Assembly (NCBI GenBank): GCA_017473015.1
Contig: JAFUNP010000012.1
Span: forward strand, 18,245-82,244
Length of the DNA stretch: 64,000 nucleotides
Direction: 5' to 3'
From: Oscillospiraceae bacterium
GTDB taxonomy: Bacteria; Bacillota; Clostridia; Oscillospirales; Ruminococcaceae
Part shown: positions 7,691-17,000 of the stretch, in pieces
How positions within the stretch are numbered: position 1 is the stretch's first letter
How the letters are laid out: every line of letters starts with the position of its first letter
Translations under genes and position numbers: made by a program
The notes under the pieces: model-generated
What the model was told of the DNA's origin: nothing
Seen by the model: the letters and a program-made list of their open reading frames with translations, nothing else
Databases searched by the model: none

Positions 7691-8542
7691 ATGAAAAATG
7701 TTAAGGAGCAGACAATGAGCGTTGTATTTCTGCTTTGTGCATGTATATCTGTCTGTGCAGTGGCACTTATATGTTTTTTTCTCTTTGTCAATGGCATTCC
7801 CGCCATCAAAGAGATAGGTCTGCTGAATTTTATCAGTGGGACAGAATGGCGACCGGCAAACAATGTATACGGTATCTTTCCCATGATAGTAGGGTCTGCC
7901 TATGTTACAGCAGGTGCATTGCTTCTGGGAGTACCGGTGGGAATTCTCACAGCTGCTTTTATGGCATATTTCTGTCCGGCAAGGTTATATAAGCCTCTGA
8001 AAACAGCTATCAACCTTATGGCAGGTATTCCATCTGTTGTATACGGTTTCTTCGGGCTGGTGGTTATGGTTCCTTTCATCCGCCATAATTTTGGCGGCAG
8101 GGGAATGAGCGTGCTTGCAGCATCGTTACTGCTTGGAATTATGATTCTGCCTACGATTATCAGTGTGTCGGAGACATCAATACTGGCAGTTCCCAAGAAT
8201 TATTACGAGGGTGGTCTTGCCTTGGGTGCCTCCCATGAAAGAAGTGTGTTTTTCACAGTTCTTCCTGCAGCCAAAAGCGGCATTTTTGCAGGTGTAGTTC
8301 TGGGTGTCGGCCGTGCAGTGGGGGAAACCATGGCTGTTATGATGGTCGCTGGCAATCAGCCGGTTATACCACAAAAACTTACCAACGGCGTGAGAACACT
8401 TACCACCAACATCGTTATGGAAATGGGTTATGCCACAGATTTGCACAGACGGGCGCTTATCGCCACAGCGATAGTTTTGTTTATATTTATACTTATAATC
8501 AATATTTCATTTTCAATTATAAAAATGAGGTCAGATAAATGA
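7691..8542 (+). CDS. pstC: phosphate ABC transporter permease PstC
   Basis: A 283-residue inner-membrane subunit of the high-affinity phosphate importer. It has six or so hydrophobic segments and the permease EAA-type loop seen as GALALGASHERSVFF plus IVYGFFGLVVMVP and VGRAVGETMAVMMVAG, typical for PstC. The start at MKNVKEQ is fixed by an AGGAG site; the frame is open further upstream but that portion runs through the intercistronic hairpin. Its stop overlaps the start of pstA (ATGA). Confidence 0.93.
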   Translation: MKNVKEQTMSVVFLLCACISVCAVALICFFLFVNGIPAIKEIGLLNFISGTEWRPANNVYGIFPMIVGSAYVTAGALLLGVPVGILTAAFMAYFCPARLYKPLKTAINLMAGIPSVVYGFFGLVVMVPFIRHNFGGRGMSVLAASLLLGIMILPTIISVSETSILAVPKNYYEGGLALGASHERSVFFTVLPAAKSGIFAGVVLGVGRAVGETMAVMMVAGNQPVIPQKLTNGVRTLTTNIVMEMGYATDLHRRALIATAIVLFIFILIINISFSIIKMRSDK

Positions 8543-9426
8543 CAGTACGGAAAGAAAATATTAAAAAAAGAAGCGGTACACATAGAAAAAGCCATCGCTG
8601 CGATGTAATATCAATTGCCCTGCGCCTTGCAGTGAATCTGGCTGCTGTAACAACGGCAGCAGTCCTGATTTTTATCATTGTATATATACTTATTAATGGT
8701 ATTCCATATATATCAGCAGATTTATTTGCGTGGAAATATAATTCTGAAAATGTTTCTATGATGCCGGCAATTGTAAACACAATATATATGATAGCCCTTG
8801 CGCTCCTGTTTTCTGTACCTGTGGGAATAGGCTCTGCTATTTATCTTACAGAGTATGCAAAACGCGGCAATAAAATCGCAGCCTGCGTGAAACTTACAGC
8901 AGAAACACTTTCTGGTATTCCATCAATTGTATACGGTCTGTTTGGTCAGCTGTTCTTTGTAAAGTACCTGCATATGGGACTTTCTCTTATTTCAGGTGCT
9001 CTTACTCTGGCTATAATGATACTTCCGCTTATTATGCGCACAACAGAGGAAGCGCTTGTTGCTGTGCCTGACAGTTACCGCGAGGGCAGCTTTGGTCTGG
9101 GGGCCGGTAAACTGAGAACAGTTTTCAGCGTTGTTCTGCCCAGTGCTGTTCCGGGGATTATTTCCGGGGTAATATTGGCCATAGGCAGGATAGTAGGTGA
9201 ATCTGCGGCATTGATTTTTACTGCAGGTACAGTGGCAGAAGCCGCCACAAGTCTTTTATCATCTGCCAGAACCCTTGCCGTGCACATGTATGCACTTTCA
9301 GATGAGGGCCTTTATCTCAATCAGACTTATGCTACAGCAGTAATATTGCTGGTTATTGTAATTTTTATAAACGCACTTTCAGAATATACAGCAAAACTAT
9401 TAGGAGGCAAAACCCGGAATGGATAA
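8539..9426 (+). CDS. pstA: phosphate ABC transporter permease PstA
   Basis: A 295-residue second permease subunit, pairing with PstC in the membrane. Membrane segments follow a basic N-terminus ([17 protein letters not shown]). Typical features are [16 protein letters not shown], the EAA-type loop [18 protein letters not shown] and [16 protein letters not shown]. It overlaps pstC by 4 nt and pstB by 8 nt, consistent with translational coupling. Confidence 0.93.
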   Translation: MTVRKENIKKRSGTHRKSHRCDVISIALRLAVNLAAVTTAAVLIFIIVYILINGIPYISADLFAWKYNSENVSMMPAIVNTIYMIALALLFSVPVGIGSAIYLTEYAKRGNKIAACVKLTAETLSGIPSIVYGLFGQLFFVKYLHMGLSLISGALTLAIMILPLIMRTTEEALVAVPDSYREGSFGLGAGKLRTVFSVVLPSAVPGIISGVILAIGRIVGESAALIFTAGTVAEAATSLLSSARTLAVHMYALSDEGLYLNQTYATAVILLVIVIFINALSEYTAKLLGGKTRNG

Positions 9427-10171
9427 TAAAATTTCAATCAGAAATCTGGATTTATACTACGGTAACTTTCATGCTTTGAAGAATGTCAGCCTGGAAATAC
9501 CGGAGAAAAAAGTAACAGCTTTTATAGGCCCGTCTGGCTGTGGCAAGTCCACATTGCTTAAAAGCATAAACAGAATGAACGACCTTGTTGCAGGCTGTAA
9601 AATAAACGGAAAGATACTGCTGGACGGTGAGGATGTATATGGTGATATGGATGTAAACATGCTTAGAAAAAGAGTAGGTATGGTGTTTCAGAAGCCAAAT
9701 CCTTTTCCGATGAGTATTTATGACAATATAGCATATGGCCCACGCACCCATGGAATACACGGCAAAGCCAGGCTGGATGAAATAGTAGAGCGTTCACTCA
9801 GAGGTGCTGCAATATGGGACGAAGTAAAAGACAGTCTGAAAAAATCTGCATTGGCGCTGTCAGGCGGACAGCAACAGCGACTGTGTATAGCACGCGCTCT
9901 TGCAGTAGGACCGGAAGTACTGCTTATGGATGAACCTACATCCGCTCTTGACCCTATTTCAACTTCCAGAATTGAGGACTTGATTTCTGAGTTAAAAAAG
10001 CAATATACTATAGTTATCGTTACTCACAATATGCAACAGGCGGTGCGTATTTCCGACAGAACAGCATTTTTCCTTCTGGGGGAAGCAGTTGAATATGGTG
10101 GAACAGAAAAACTGTTCTCTAATCCACATGACAAACGAACAGAAGATTATATTACAGGGAGGTTCGGATAA
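9419..10171 (+). CDS. pstB: phosphate ABC transporter ATP-binding protein PstB
   Basis: A 250-residue ATPase that powers phosphate import. It has Walker [10 protein letters not shown] (about residues 37-45), a Q-loop in [13 protein letters not shown], the ABC signature LSGGQQQR, Walker [13 protein letters not shown] and the switch His in VTHNMQQA. The phosphate-family residues [10 protein letters not shown] are typical of PstB. A GGAGG site lies inside the end of pstA. The length matches the family (about 250). Confidence 0.96.
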   Translation: MDNKISIRNLDLYYGNFHALKNVSLEIPEKKVTAFIGPSGCGKSTLLKSINRMNDLVAGCKINGKILLDGEDVYGDMDVNMLRKRVGMVFQKPNPFPMSIYDNIAYGPRTHGIHGKARLDEIVERSLRGAAIWDEVKDSLKKSALALSGGQQQRLCIARALAVGPEVLLMDEPTSALDPISTSRIEDLISELKKQYTIVIVTHNMQQAVRISDRTAFFLLGEAVEYGGTEKLFSNPHDKRTEDYITGRFG

Positions 10172-10815
10172 TGCGTACCGGTTTTGACGAGCAGTTAAAT
10201 CTGCTCAATAATGAAATGATTAAAACAGGAGCAATGTGTGAAACAGCTATTGCTCTTTCGGCAAAAACTTTCGAAAGCGGTGAAAAGGAAAACACTTCCC
10301 GTGTAAAACAACTGGCCGCGCGGATAGAGGAAAATGAAAGAAAAATAGAGTCACTGTGTATGAAGCTGATATTACAGCAACAACCTGTGGCGCGCGACCT
10401 GAGAGTAATCTCTTCGGCACTGAAAATGGTTACTGATATGGAGAGAATAGGGCATCAGTCTGCGGATATAGTGGAAATAATAAGCAAATCTGACTTGTCT
10501 GCTTTCAAAGATACTTCATACATACGAAGCATGGCTGTTGCTGTAATCAGAATGGTAACTGACAGCATTGACGCTTTTGTAGACAATAACATCGAAAAGG
10601 CCGAGTCTGTTATTTCATATGATGATACTGTTGATGATTATTTCAGAAAGATAAAAAAATATCTTGTAAGCCAGATTATAGAAGCACCGGAAGAAGCAGA
10701 GCAGATTCTGAATATTTTGCTTGTTGCAAAATATTTTGAACGCATCGGTGACCATGCTGTAAATATTGCTGAATGGGTTATTTTCTCTATTACAGGACAG
10801 TATAAAGGAGATTAG
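10171..10815 (+). CDS. phoU: phosphate signalling protein PhoU
   Basis: A 214-residue cytosolic all-helical protein with two PhoU repeats that links the Pst transporter to the PhoR kinase as a negative regulator. Family motifs are LILQQQPVARDLRVISSALK with KMVTDMERIGHQSADI in repeat one and LLVAKYFERIGDHAVNIAEW in repeat two. Its ATG shares one base with the pstB stop (TAATG). Confidence 0.94.
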   Translation: MRTGFDEQLNLLNNEMIKTGAMCETAIALSAKTFESGEKENTSRVKQLAARIEENERKIESLCMKLILQQQPVARDLRVISSALKMVTDMERIGHQSADIVEIISKSDLSAFKDTSYIRSMAVAVIRMVTDSIDAFVDNNIEKAESVISYDDTVDDYFRKIKKYLVSQIIEAPEEAEQILNILLVAKYFERIGDHAVNIAEWVIFSITGQYKGD

Positions 10816-10820
10816 TTTTC

Positions 10821-11498
10821 ATGATGATTTATTGTGTTGAAGATGATAAGGATATACTTCAGATTATGATGTATACCCTTAAATCATCGGGTTTTGAGGT
10901 TAAAGGCTTTGAAGAAAGCTGTTCTTTCTGGCAAGCTATAGAGCAAGAAAAGCCGCGGTTGGTTATGCTGGACATAATGCTGCCAGGAGAGGATGGCATG
11001 TCAATTCTGAATACTTTGCGAAATACACGCGGTACACGAAATATACCAGTTATTATGGCGACTGCAAAAGGCACAGAATATGACAAAGTTATAGGCCTGG
11101 ACAGCGGTGCGGATGCATATCTTACAAAACCTTTTGGCATGTTGGAGATGGTGGCACAGATACGAGCTGTTCTGCGCCGTTCCGGCAAGATTTCAGACCA
11201 TAAGCTGCTTACCGCCGGCGCGCTGGAAATTAACCTTACTGACCATTATGCTGCTGTAAACGGTGAAAAATTAAGCCTTACTTATAAAGAATACGAATTG
11301 CTGAAGCTGCTTATGGAGCATCAGGGCAGAGTGTACACCCGAGACCAGCTGCTGGACAACATATGGGGAGCAGATTATACCGGTGAAACCAGAACAGTTG
11401 ATGTTCATATAGGCTCTCTTCGTGAAAAACTGAAAGACTGTGCAGACTACATTGTCACAGTCCGCGGTGTGGGGTATAAACTGGAGGAAAAGGAATGA
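10821..11498 (+). CDS. phoB: phosphate response regulator PhoB/PhoP
   Basis: A 225-residue OmpR-family response regulator. The receiver domain (1-120) has acidic residues EDDKD, phospho-acceptor Asp in VMLDIMLPGEDG and the conserved Lys in YLTKPF. The C-terminal winged helix (about 125-223) has YKEYELLKLLMEHQGRVYTR and RTVDVHIGSLREKL. Phosphorylated by the adjacent PhoR, it should bind the TTTACA repeats upstream of pstS. ATGATG offers two starts; the first is used here. It overlaps phoR by 4 nt. Confidence 0.92.
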   Translation: MMIYCVEDDKDILQIMMYTLKSSGFEVKGFEESCSFWQAIEQEKPRLVMLDIMLPGEDGMSILNTLRNTRGTRNIPVIMATAKGTEYDKVIGLDSGADAYLTKPFGMLEMVAQIRAVLRRSGKISDHKLLTAGALEINLTDHYAAVNGEKLSLTYKEYELLKLLMEHQGRVYTRDQLLDNIWGADYTGETRTVDVHIGSLREKLKDCADYIVTVRGVGYKLEEKE

Positions 11499-13156
11499 CC
11501 AGACGAATTTTCAATTCCATCAGTACGGTTGCTATAACAGTTCTTCTTTCGTCAGTACTTGTTATCATAGGTGTACTGTATAACTATTTTTCTGATGCAC
11601 AGATGCTGCGTCTCAGCGAAGAAACCGATATGGTAGCACGGGGTGTATCAATAGTTGGTGAAGATTTTATTAACCGGCTTGATATAGATGATTACCGTAT
11701 CACATGGATTGATGATGACGGTACAGTTCTGTACGACAGCCATGGCAACAGTAACTCCATGGAAAATCATGCTGAGCGTGAGGAAATAATCCAGGCTATA
11801 CAGAATGGCCATGGTGAAAGCAAACGATACTCCGCTACCCTTACAGAGCAATATCTTTACTATGCACGCCGAATGGATAACGGCACTATCATTCGTCTTT
11901 CAGTTTCACAGAGCACGGTTTTCAGCCTCATATGGAATATGGCACAACCTATATGTGTTGTTCTGCTGATAGCTGTTATTGCTTCGCTTTTATTGGCTAC
12001 ACAGCTGTCCCGTTCTATTATAAATCCACTTAATAATCTCAATCTTGACAGCCCTTTGGATAATCCCAGCTATGATGAGCTTTCTCCGTTACTGAGAAGA
12101 ATAGACAGCCAGCAGAAAGAACTTAAGCTTCAGGCTTATGAATTACAGAAGCGAAAAGACGAGCTGGATATAGTTATAGGCAGTATGAATGAAGGTATTG
12201 TACTGCTGAAAGCAAACGGATATGTAATAAGCATAAACCGGGCAGCCAAACATATGTTATCCATTAAGGGCAGAGCGGAAGGAAAGCAGTTTATCGCATT
12301 GTGCAGAAATACCGATATAATCGCTATTCTGGAAAAAGCGCGGCAGGGGAAACAGGTGGAGGATATTATCGACCTGGCCGGCGGCAGATACCAGATAGAT
12401 GCCAGTCCCGTTATATCCGATAACAAAATTGCAGGTACAGCGCTGTTGCTTTTTGATGTGACGGAAAAAGAAAACCTGGAACAGATGCGCCGTGAATTTA
12501 CAGCCAATGTTTCCCATGAACTGAAATCACCGCTGCATTCCATTTCCGGATATTCTGAGCTTATTATGACAGGTATGGCCACAGGTGATGACAGCATCAG
12601 ATTTTCGCAGCGAATACACGCCGAAGCACAGCGAATGACCCAGCTGATACAGGATATTATCAGCCTGTCACAGCTGGATGAAGGTATAGGAGATATGCAG
12701 ATGCAGCCGGTAGACCTGAATGAAGCTGCTGTGTCGGTGTCAAAAGAACTTAAAGAAAAAGCAGATGAAAATAATATTTCACTTAAGGTGCAGGGAGATA
12801 CCCCTGTGATAAAAGCTATACCGCATTTGATATACAGTATAATTTACAACCTTACAGAAAATGCCATTAAATACAACAGAGAAAATGGACAGGTGATAAT
12901 TTCCGTCAAAGAGGATGAAGGTTCTGTAAATCTGTCTGTAAAAGATACAGGTATAGGCATTCCGCCTGAACATCAGAACCATATATTTGAGCGCTTTTAC
13001 CGAGTGGATAAAAGCCGCTCTAAACGGCAGGGAGGCTCCGGACTGGGGCTGTCTATTGTAAAACACGCTGCTCTGGTGCATAATGCAAAAATCACCCTGG
13101 ACAGTGTTTATGGTGAAGGCACAAAAATAACTGTAATTTTTCCTAAAAATATATAA
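11495..13156 (+). CDS. phoR: phosphate sensor histidine kinase PhoR
   Basis: A 553-residue membrane histidine kinase. A first membrane segment at about 12-32 and a second at about 148-170 flank an extracellular domain. A HAMP-like linker and a PAS domain (about 225-325) follow. The dimerisation helix carries the phospho-accepting His in NVSHELKSPLHSISG. The ATPase domain has N-box NLTENAIKYN, G1 DTGIGIP and G2 GGSGLGLSIVKH. Being last in the pst-phoU-phoBR operon makes phosphate sensing the clear role. A strong terminator follows. Confidence 0.92.
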   Translation: MTRRIFNSISTVAITVLLSSVLVIIGVLYNYFSDAQMLRLSEETDMVARGVSIVGEDFINRLDIDDYRITWIDDDGTVLYDSHGNSNSMENHAEREEIIQAIQNGHGESKRYSATLTEQYLYYARRMDNGTIIRLSVSQSTVFSLIWNMAQPICVVLLIAVIASLLLATQLSRSIINPLNNLNLDSPLDNPSYDELSPLLRRIDSQQKELKLQAYELQKRKDELDIVIGSMNEGIVLLKANGYVISINRAAKHMLSIKGRAEGKQFIALCRNTDIIAILEKARQGKQVEDIIDLAGGRYQIDASPVISDNKIAGTALLLFDVTEKENLEQMRREFTANVSHELKSPLHSISGYSELIMTGMATGDDSIRFSQRIHAEAQRMTQLIQDIISLSQLDEGIGDMQMQPVDLNEAAVSVSKELKEKADENNISLKVQGDTPVIKAIPHLIYSIIYNLTENAIKYNRENGQVIISVKEDEGSVNLSVKDTGIGIPPEHQNHIFERFYRVDKSRSKRQGGSGLGLSIVKHAALVHNAKITLDSVYGEGTKITVIFPKNI

Positions 13157-13196
13157 AAAGACACGGTATAGCCACCAGGCTATACCGTGTCTTTTT
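13155..13196. terminator. strong bidirectional terminator
   Basis: An AAAAAGACACGGTATAGCC arm, ACCA loop and complementary arm ending in GTCTTTTT. It ends the pho operon on the + strand and the convergent membrane-protein gene on the - strand, whose stop lies inside it. Confidence 0.92.
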
Positions 13197-14988
13197 ATGC
13201 TCCATATTCTGCTTTAAAATCCAGCTCAGCTTGTACTGTGTACGGGTATTCCAGTATTTCAAAACCGCCTTCTGCGGTGAATTCTGTTATTTCCTGTTCA
13301 GTAAACTGATTGTTGCATATCACAATCACATTATCCACAAAAAATACAGTCAGGTCGCCCTGCGCTATACTGTCTTTGTATTTATCAGGTATAAAACTGA
13401 GCATTACCACGTAATCCTCCGGCAGTGCATTGTTGGAAATCATCCACAGTGTTTCCTGCTCAATCTGACGAAACTTTTCTTCATCTATTTTTACGTCAAA
13501 TCGTGTGTTTACTGCTTTGTTTTCTCTGGCAAATTTTGAAGTTACTTCAAAGTTTGCACCCGGCACACAGTCAGAAATCATAAAAGCATAGTCGTATTCT
13601 TTACTGATTTCGTCCCAAAAACTGTTTGTCAGCACATTTTCCACCTGCTGTGCCTGAATATCTCCATCTTTGTGATGGAAATAGTTATATTTTGAAGCCA
13701 GAACATCACTGAGGTCGTATATCTGTACACAAATCATTAGCGCCATCAGTGCTACAGACAGTTGTTTTTTATCCAGTGAACAGAGTGCATAAATAATAAA
13801 TACTGCAATCATGTATATAAGCAGCCAGCCGAAACGGCCATTTGCCCTGAATATACCGAACAGTCCGTTGGTGAGGAAAGTGGGGAAGGGGATTCTGAAT
13901 AAATCCAGACCGCCGAAACGCACCACATCACCTATAGCGAAAATAAATAATGCTGTTGCAGAGAAAATGATACCAAAGTAATTTTTTATAAAAACAATTA
14001 CAGTTTTAAAAATATTTTTTCTGTACTTTAATACATAAATTACTGCGGCTACAGGAATAAAAAGTATAATACCAAGTCCCAGATAACTGAAGCCCTCTAT
14101 CTGCAGATAAAACATTGGTTTTTCGCTAAGAACCTTTGACCAGTTTTCAAAGCCTTTGCTCACAGGGTTGTACAGTGCGTTCAGGTTCATGCTGAATGAG
14201 CCGTATCCCAGAGAAGAAAGACCACCGCCCACGCTGAAAGCACCGATTACAAAGCCCAAGGCCAGCGTAAGGACAATACTGAATACCAGGTAAATTACGC
14301 TTTCTTTATATTTTTTGTTTATAAAGAACAGTTCCACACAAAATGCAAACATTATTGCAAATGTGAAAGGCATAAGATAAGGGTGAATTGTGATGGAAAG
14401 AGCGTTGATAACGATAAAAGGAACAAACGCTTTTATATCACTGCGCCCCTTATTCCTGAAATAGTAATACAGACCGGCCAGCAACAGAAAATGTGCAGTC
14501 AGACCGCAGTGCCTGAAGGCTCTTTCTATCATTACAGGTGTCAGTACAAATACTGCTGCAGACAGTATATTTTTTGTATAGCTGTTGCTGAAATTACTGG
14601 CCAGCAACGCGCCAAAACCACCCTGTAATATATAGCATACCATTATAAAAAGACCGAAATACTGGAATGTAGCCGGCAGTATTCCGCTGAATACCTTAAA
14701 AAATATAGCCAGCAAGGGAATAGAGTCTGTGAAAGAAACCACATTTCCATAAGGGTAGGCAATATTTTGCCCCAGTCCCAGAGGAAACCGCCACGGACTG
14801 TTGCGGTAAAGCATCCAGCCCGAATAATGCTGGGACAGGTCTTTTTCTATATATCCGTTTACCACAAAATATTCATTTGTAAAAATAACAGGTTCAATCC
14901 CGTAAACAATCAGAAAAAATATCAGGCCAATTAAAGCTCCGCCTGCAAATATTCTGACATCATTGTTTTTTCTGTTTATATCCGGCAT
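13195..14988 (-). CDS. large polytopic membrane protein, DUF6311-like
   Basis: A 597-residue integral membrane protein. A short basic N-terminus is followed by about ten or eleven hydrophobic segments to residue ~430, then a soluble C-terminal domain of about 150 residues. Near the N-terminus it has EKDLSQHYSGWMLYRNSPWR and FPLGLGQNIAYPYGN, which I associate with the DUF6311 group of GT-C-like envelope glycosyltransferases. An external acidic DLSQHY loop is compatible with a lipid-linked sugar transferase. The start at MPDINRKN is set by GGAGG just upstream. It is a single gene between two terminators. Glycosyltransferase activity is inference. Confidence 0.62.
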   Translation of the reverse strand: MPDINRKNNDVRIFAGGALIGLIFFLIVYGIEPVIFTNEYFVVNGYIEKDLSQHYSGWMLYRNSPWRFPLGLGQNIAYPYGNVVSFTDSIPLLAIFFKVFSGILPATFQYFGLFIMVCYILQGGFGALLASNFSNSYTKNILSAAVFVLTPVMIERAFRHCGLTAHFLLLAGLYYYFRNKGRSDIKAFVPFIVINALSITIHPYLMPFTFAIMFAFCVELFFINKKYKESVIYLVFSIVLTLALGFVIGAFSVGGGLSSLGYGSFSMNLNALYNPVSKGFENWSKVLSEKPMFYLQIEGFSYLGLGIILFIPVAAVIYVLKYRKNIFKTVIVFIKNYFGIIFSATALFIFAIGDVVRFGGLDLFRIPFPTFLTNGLFGIFRANGRFGWLLIYMIAVFIIYALCSLDKKQLSVALMALMICVQIYDLSDVLASKYNYFHHKDGDIQAQQVENVLTNSFWDEISKEYDYAFMISDCVPGANFEVTSKFARENKAVNTRFDVKIDEEKFRQIEQETLWMISNNALPEDYVVMLSFIPDKYKDSIAQGDLTVFFVDNVIVICNNQFTEQEITEFTAEGGFEILEYPYTVQAELDFKAEYGA

Positions 14989-15043
14989 AATTACCTCCAT
15001 ATTTATTTAATTATATCAATTTACAGCTTTTATAGCAATATAA

Positions 15044-15068
15044 AAAACACCGGGAAAACCGGTGTTTT
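15044..15068. terminator. bidirectional Rho-independent terminator
   Basis: AAAACACCGG / CCGGTGTTTT stem with a GAAAA loop, downstream of the minus-strand pseudouridine synthase gene. Confidence 0.85.
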
Positions 15069-15073
15069 GTGGA

Positions 15074-16003
15074 TTACAGGCTATCGAAGAATTTTTTTAC
15101 ATAATTATCAGCGTAAACATATTCACTGTTAGAGAGGTATCCTATTGATGATGTATCTGACAGATAACCTAAACGCAGCATGTAGGCACACAGCATCTGA
15201 CTGTCCAGACCTTTGAAAGGTTTGCCGTACTTTCTGTCACCAATAATAGGGCAACCCAGAAAAGCCAGATGCGCTCTTATCTGATGGGTGCGTCCTGTCA
15301 CAAGCGTGCATTCCGTCAGGGTATAATCGCCTTTCTTTTCCAGAGTTTTGAAAACAGTGATTATTTCTTTGCTGTCAGGCATTTTATTTTTTGTTACAGT
15401 CACTTTTTTTGCTGCTTTATCACGCTTAAGATATGCCCTATATTCTCCGTCCGGTACGCGGCCATCAGTTATACAGATATATTTTTTTTCTGTATTTTTG
15501 TTGCGGATAGCTTCATTTAAATCCGCCAGAGCCGAATGATTTTTGGCGGCAATCACAATTCCTTCAGTACCCTGGTCTATTCTGTTGCACAATGCAGGTG
15601 TAAAGCTTGCTGCCTTGTCAGGTGAATATTCACCTTTGTCAGCCAGGTATGACAGCACCATATCAATCAGATTTGGCTCGTTTTTGTTGTCTGAATGACA
15701 CAAAAGCCCAAAAGGTTTAATAATTACAAGAATATTTTCATCTTCATAAATAATTTTCAGTGAAGAGTAGTCTGATTTTTTAATTTCTGCCTTTTCTGTG
15801 AAAAATTCATCATTTATGTATAATTCAATCACATCGCCGGCCATAAGCTTATAATCAGCCGACTGCTTTTTACCGTTGATTTTTATTCTTTTGTTGCGGA
15901 ACGCTTTGTGCAGCATACCTTTGGGCATGGTAGGACACACCTTTTCGCAGAAGCGAAGCAGCCTTGTCCCTTCTTCATTTTTTCCGGCGGTATAGCTTTT
16001 CAT
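15074..16003 (-). CDS. RluA-family pseudouridine synthase with S4 domain
   Basis: A 309-residue RNA pseudouridine synthase. The N-terminal S4 RNA-binding domain (about 15-75) contains KAFRNKRIKINGKK. The catalytic domain follows with NRIDQGTEGIVIAAKN, where the Asp is the catalytic nucleophile of the RluA class, and the family end motifs CTLVTGRTHQIRAHLAFLG and GDRKYG. Most RluC/RluD members have HRLDxxTSG, so NRIDQGTEG is an unusual motif I. The rRNA target cannot be told; a second RluA-class gene occurs at 33486. Monocistronic. Confidence 0.88.
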   Translation of the reverse strand: MKSYTAGKNEEGTRLLRFCEKVCPTMPKGMLHKAFRNKRIKINGKKQSADYKLMAGDVIELYINDEFFTEKAEIKKSDYSSLKIIYEDENILVIIKPFGLLCHSDNKNEPNLIDMVLSYLADKGEYSPDKAASFTPALCNRIDQGTEGIVIAAKNHSALADLNEAIRNKNTEKKYICITDGRVPDGEYRAYLKRDKAAKKVTVTKNKMPDSKEIITVFKTLEKKGDYTLTECTLVTGRTHQIRAHLAFLGCPIIGDRKYGKPFKGLDSQMLCAYMLRLGYLSDTSSIGYLSNSEYVYADNYVKKFFDSL

Positions 16004-16100
16004 ATATCTACCTACTTTTATTTTTCTTTGATTTATAGTATAATTCAGTATATATTATTTTTTCGGTTTAGTAAATAAAAAAATAAAGGAGGGAGAATAT

Positions 16101-16787
16101 ATGGGTATACATGACGGACACCGTCAGCGTCTTAAAGACCGCTTTCTTTCCCAGGGACTGTCGGGATTTGAAGATCATAATATTCTGGAACTCCTTTTGT
16201 TCTATTCTATTCCCAGAAGTGACACCAATGAAATTGCACATCGGCTTTTGAATGAATTCAAAACTCTTTCCGGGGTTTTTGAGGCACCGATAGAAGATTT
16301 GTGCAAGATAAAAGGTGTCAGCATGCACACAGCAACACTTATCAAACTTGTTCCGGAACTGTCCTATTCCTACAACATTGATAAAACCAAAGGTATTGAG
16401 ATTGTAAATACCACAACACGGGCTGGCAAATATTTTGTGCCACGATTTTCCGGCAAAACCAATGAAGAAGTGCATGTGATGTTGCTGGATGATAAAAATA
16501 AAATAATAAAATGTCAAAAGCTGTTTGAAGGCATAGAAAATCTTACCAAAATAGAAATCAAAAAGGTGGTTTCTTTTGCTATTATAAATAATGCCACAAA
16601 AGTGATAATCGCCCATAATCATCCTGTGGGGCTGGCTCTGCCGTCGAATACCGATAAAACAACTACTGTTAAAATTTATCAGGCTCTGGAAATGATGAAC
16701 ATAAAGCTGTGTGACCATATTGTTGTAGCTGACGATGATTTTGTTTCAATGGCAGACAGTGGATTTTTTGCTCATTTTGAATATTGA
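16101..16787 (+). CDS. radC: RadC-like JAB-domain protein
   Basis: A 228-residue protein of the RadC family. An N-terminal helix-hairpin-helix-like part (about 40-80, including LCKIKGVSMHTATLIKL) is followed by an MPN/JAB metalloprotease-like domain with the zinc motif IIAHNHPVGLALPSNTD. Many members have HNHPSGDxxPS, so the VGLAL stretch is slightly divergent although the His-x-His and Asp are kept. An older DNA-repair role for RadC is disputed. A strong GGAGGGAG site fixes the start. Confidence 0.87.
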   Translation: MGIHDGHRQRLKDRFLSQGLSGFEDHNILELLLFYSIPRSDTNEIAHRLLNEFKTLSGVFEAPIEDLCKIKGVSMHTATLIKLVPELSYSYNIDKTKGIEIVNTTTRAGKYFVPRFSGKTNEEVHVMLLDDKNKIIKCQKLFEGIENLTKIEIKKVVSFAIINNATKVIIAHNHPVGLALPSNTDKTTTVKIYQALEMMNIKLCDHIVVADDDFVSMADSGFFAHFEY

Positions 16788-16807
16788 ATTTTTCACACCA
16801 TATACAC

Positions 16808-16841
16808 AGATAGGGGTAGTATATACCCCTATCTTTTTTTT
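16808..16841 (+). terminator. Rho-independent terminator after radC
   Basis: AGATAGGGGTA / TACCCCTATCT stem followed by a run of eight T. Confidence 0.88.
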
Positions 16842-16893
16842 ATAATATATGTTATAATAGATTGAATATGTCATTATGCTGATTTTTACATGA

Positions 16894-16918
16894 TATTCAG
16901 GTAAATTTTACCTGAATA
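16894..16918. promoter_or_regulatory. perfect 12-bp dyad upstream of uvrB
   Basis: The arms TATTCAGGTAAA and TTTACCTGAATA are perfect reverse complements around a single T. It ends 21 bp before the predicted uvrB -35 and has the size of a dimeric repressor operator. It does not match the Firmicute LexA box (CGAAC-N4-GTTCG). A half-site-like TATTCAG recurs at about 16929-16935. Confidence 0.5.
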
Positions 16919-16939
16919 AACAGGCGTATTATTCAGTGT

Positions 16940-16968
16940 TTTACTTATTGATTTACACTATTGATAAT
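16940..16968 (+). promoter_or_regulatory. promoter of the uvrBA-mutSL run
   Basis: TTTACT and GATAAT with a 17-bp spacer, 32 bp before the uvrB start codon. It is the nearest recognisable promoter for this long run of repair and tRNA-modification genes. Confidence 0.55.
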
Positions 16969-17000
16969 GAATGATATTTATGCAGAAGAGGAGGAGATAT

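Noticed and set aside
16788..17000. LexA box upstream of uvrB
   Set aside because: No CGAAC-N4-GTTCG-like sequence is found; only the unrelated 12-bp dyad is present.
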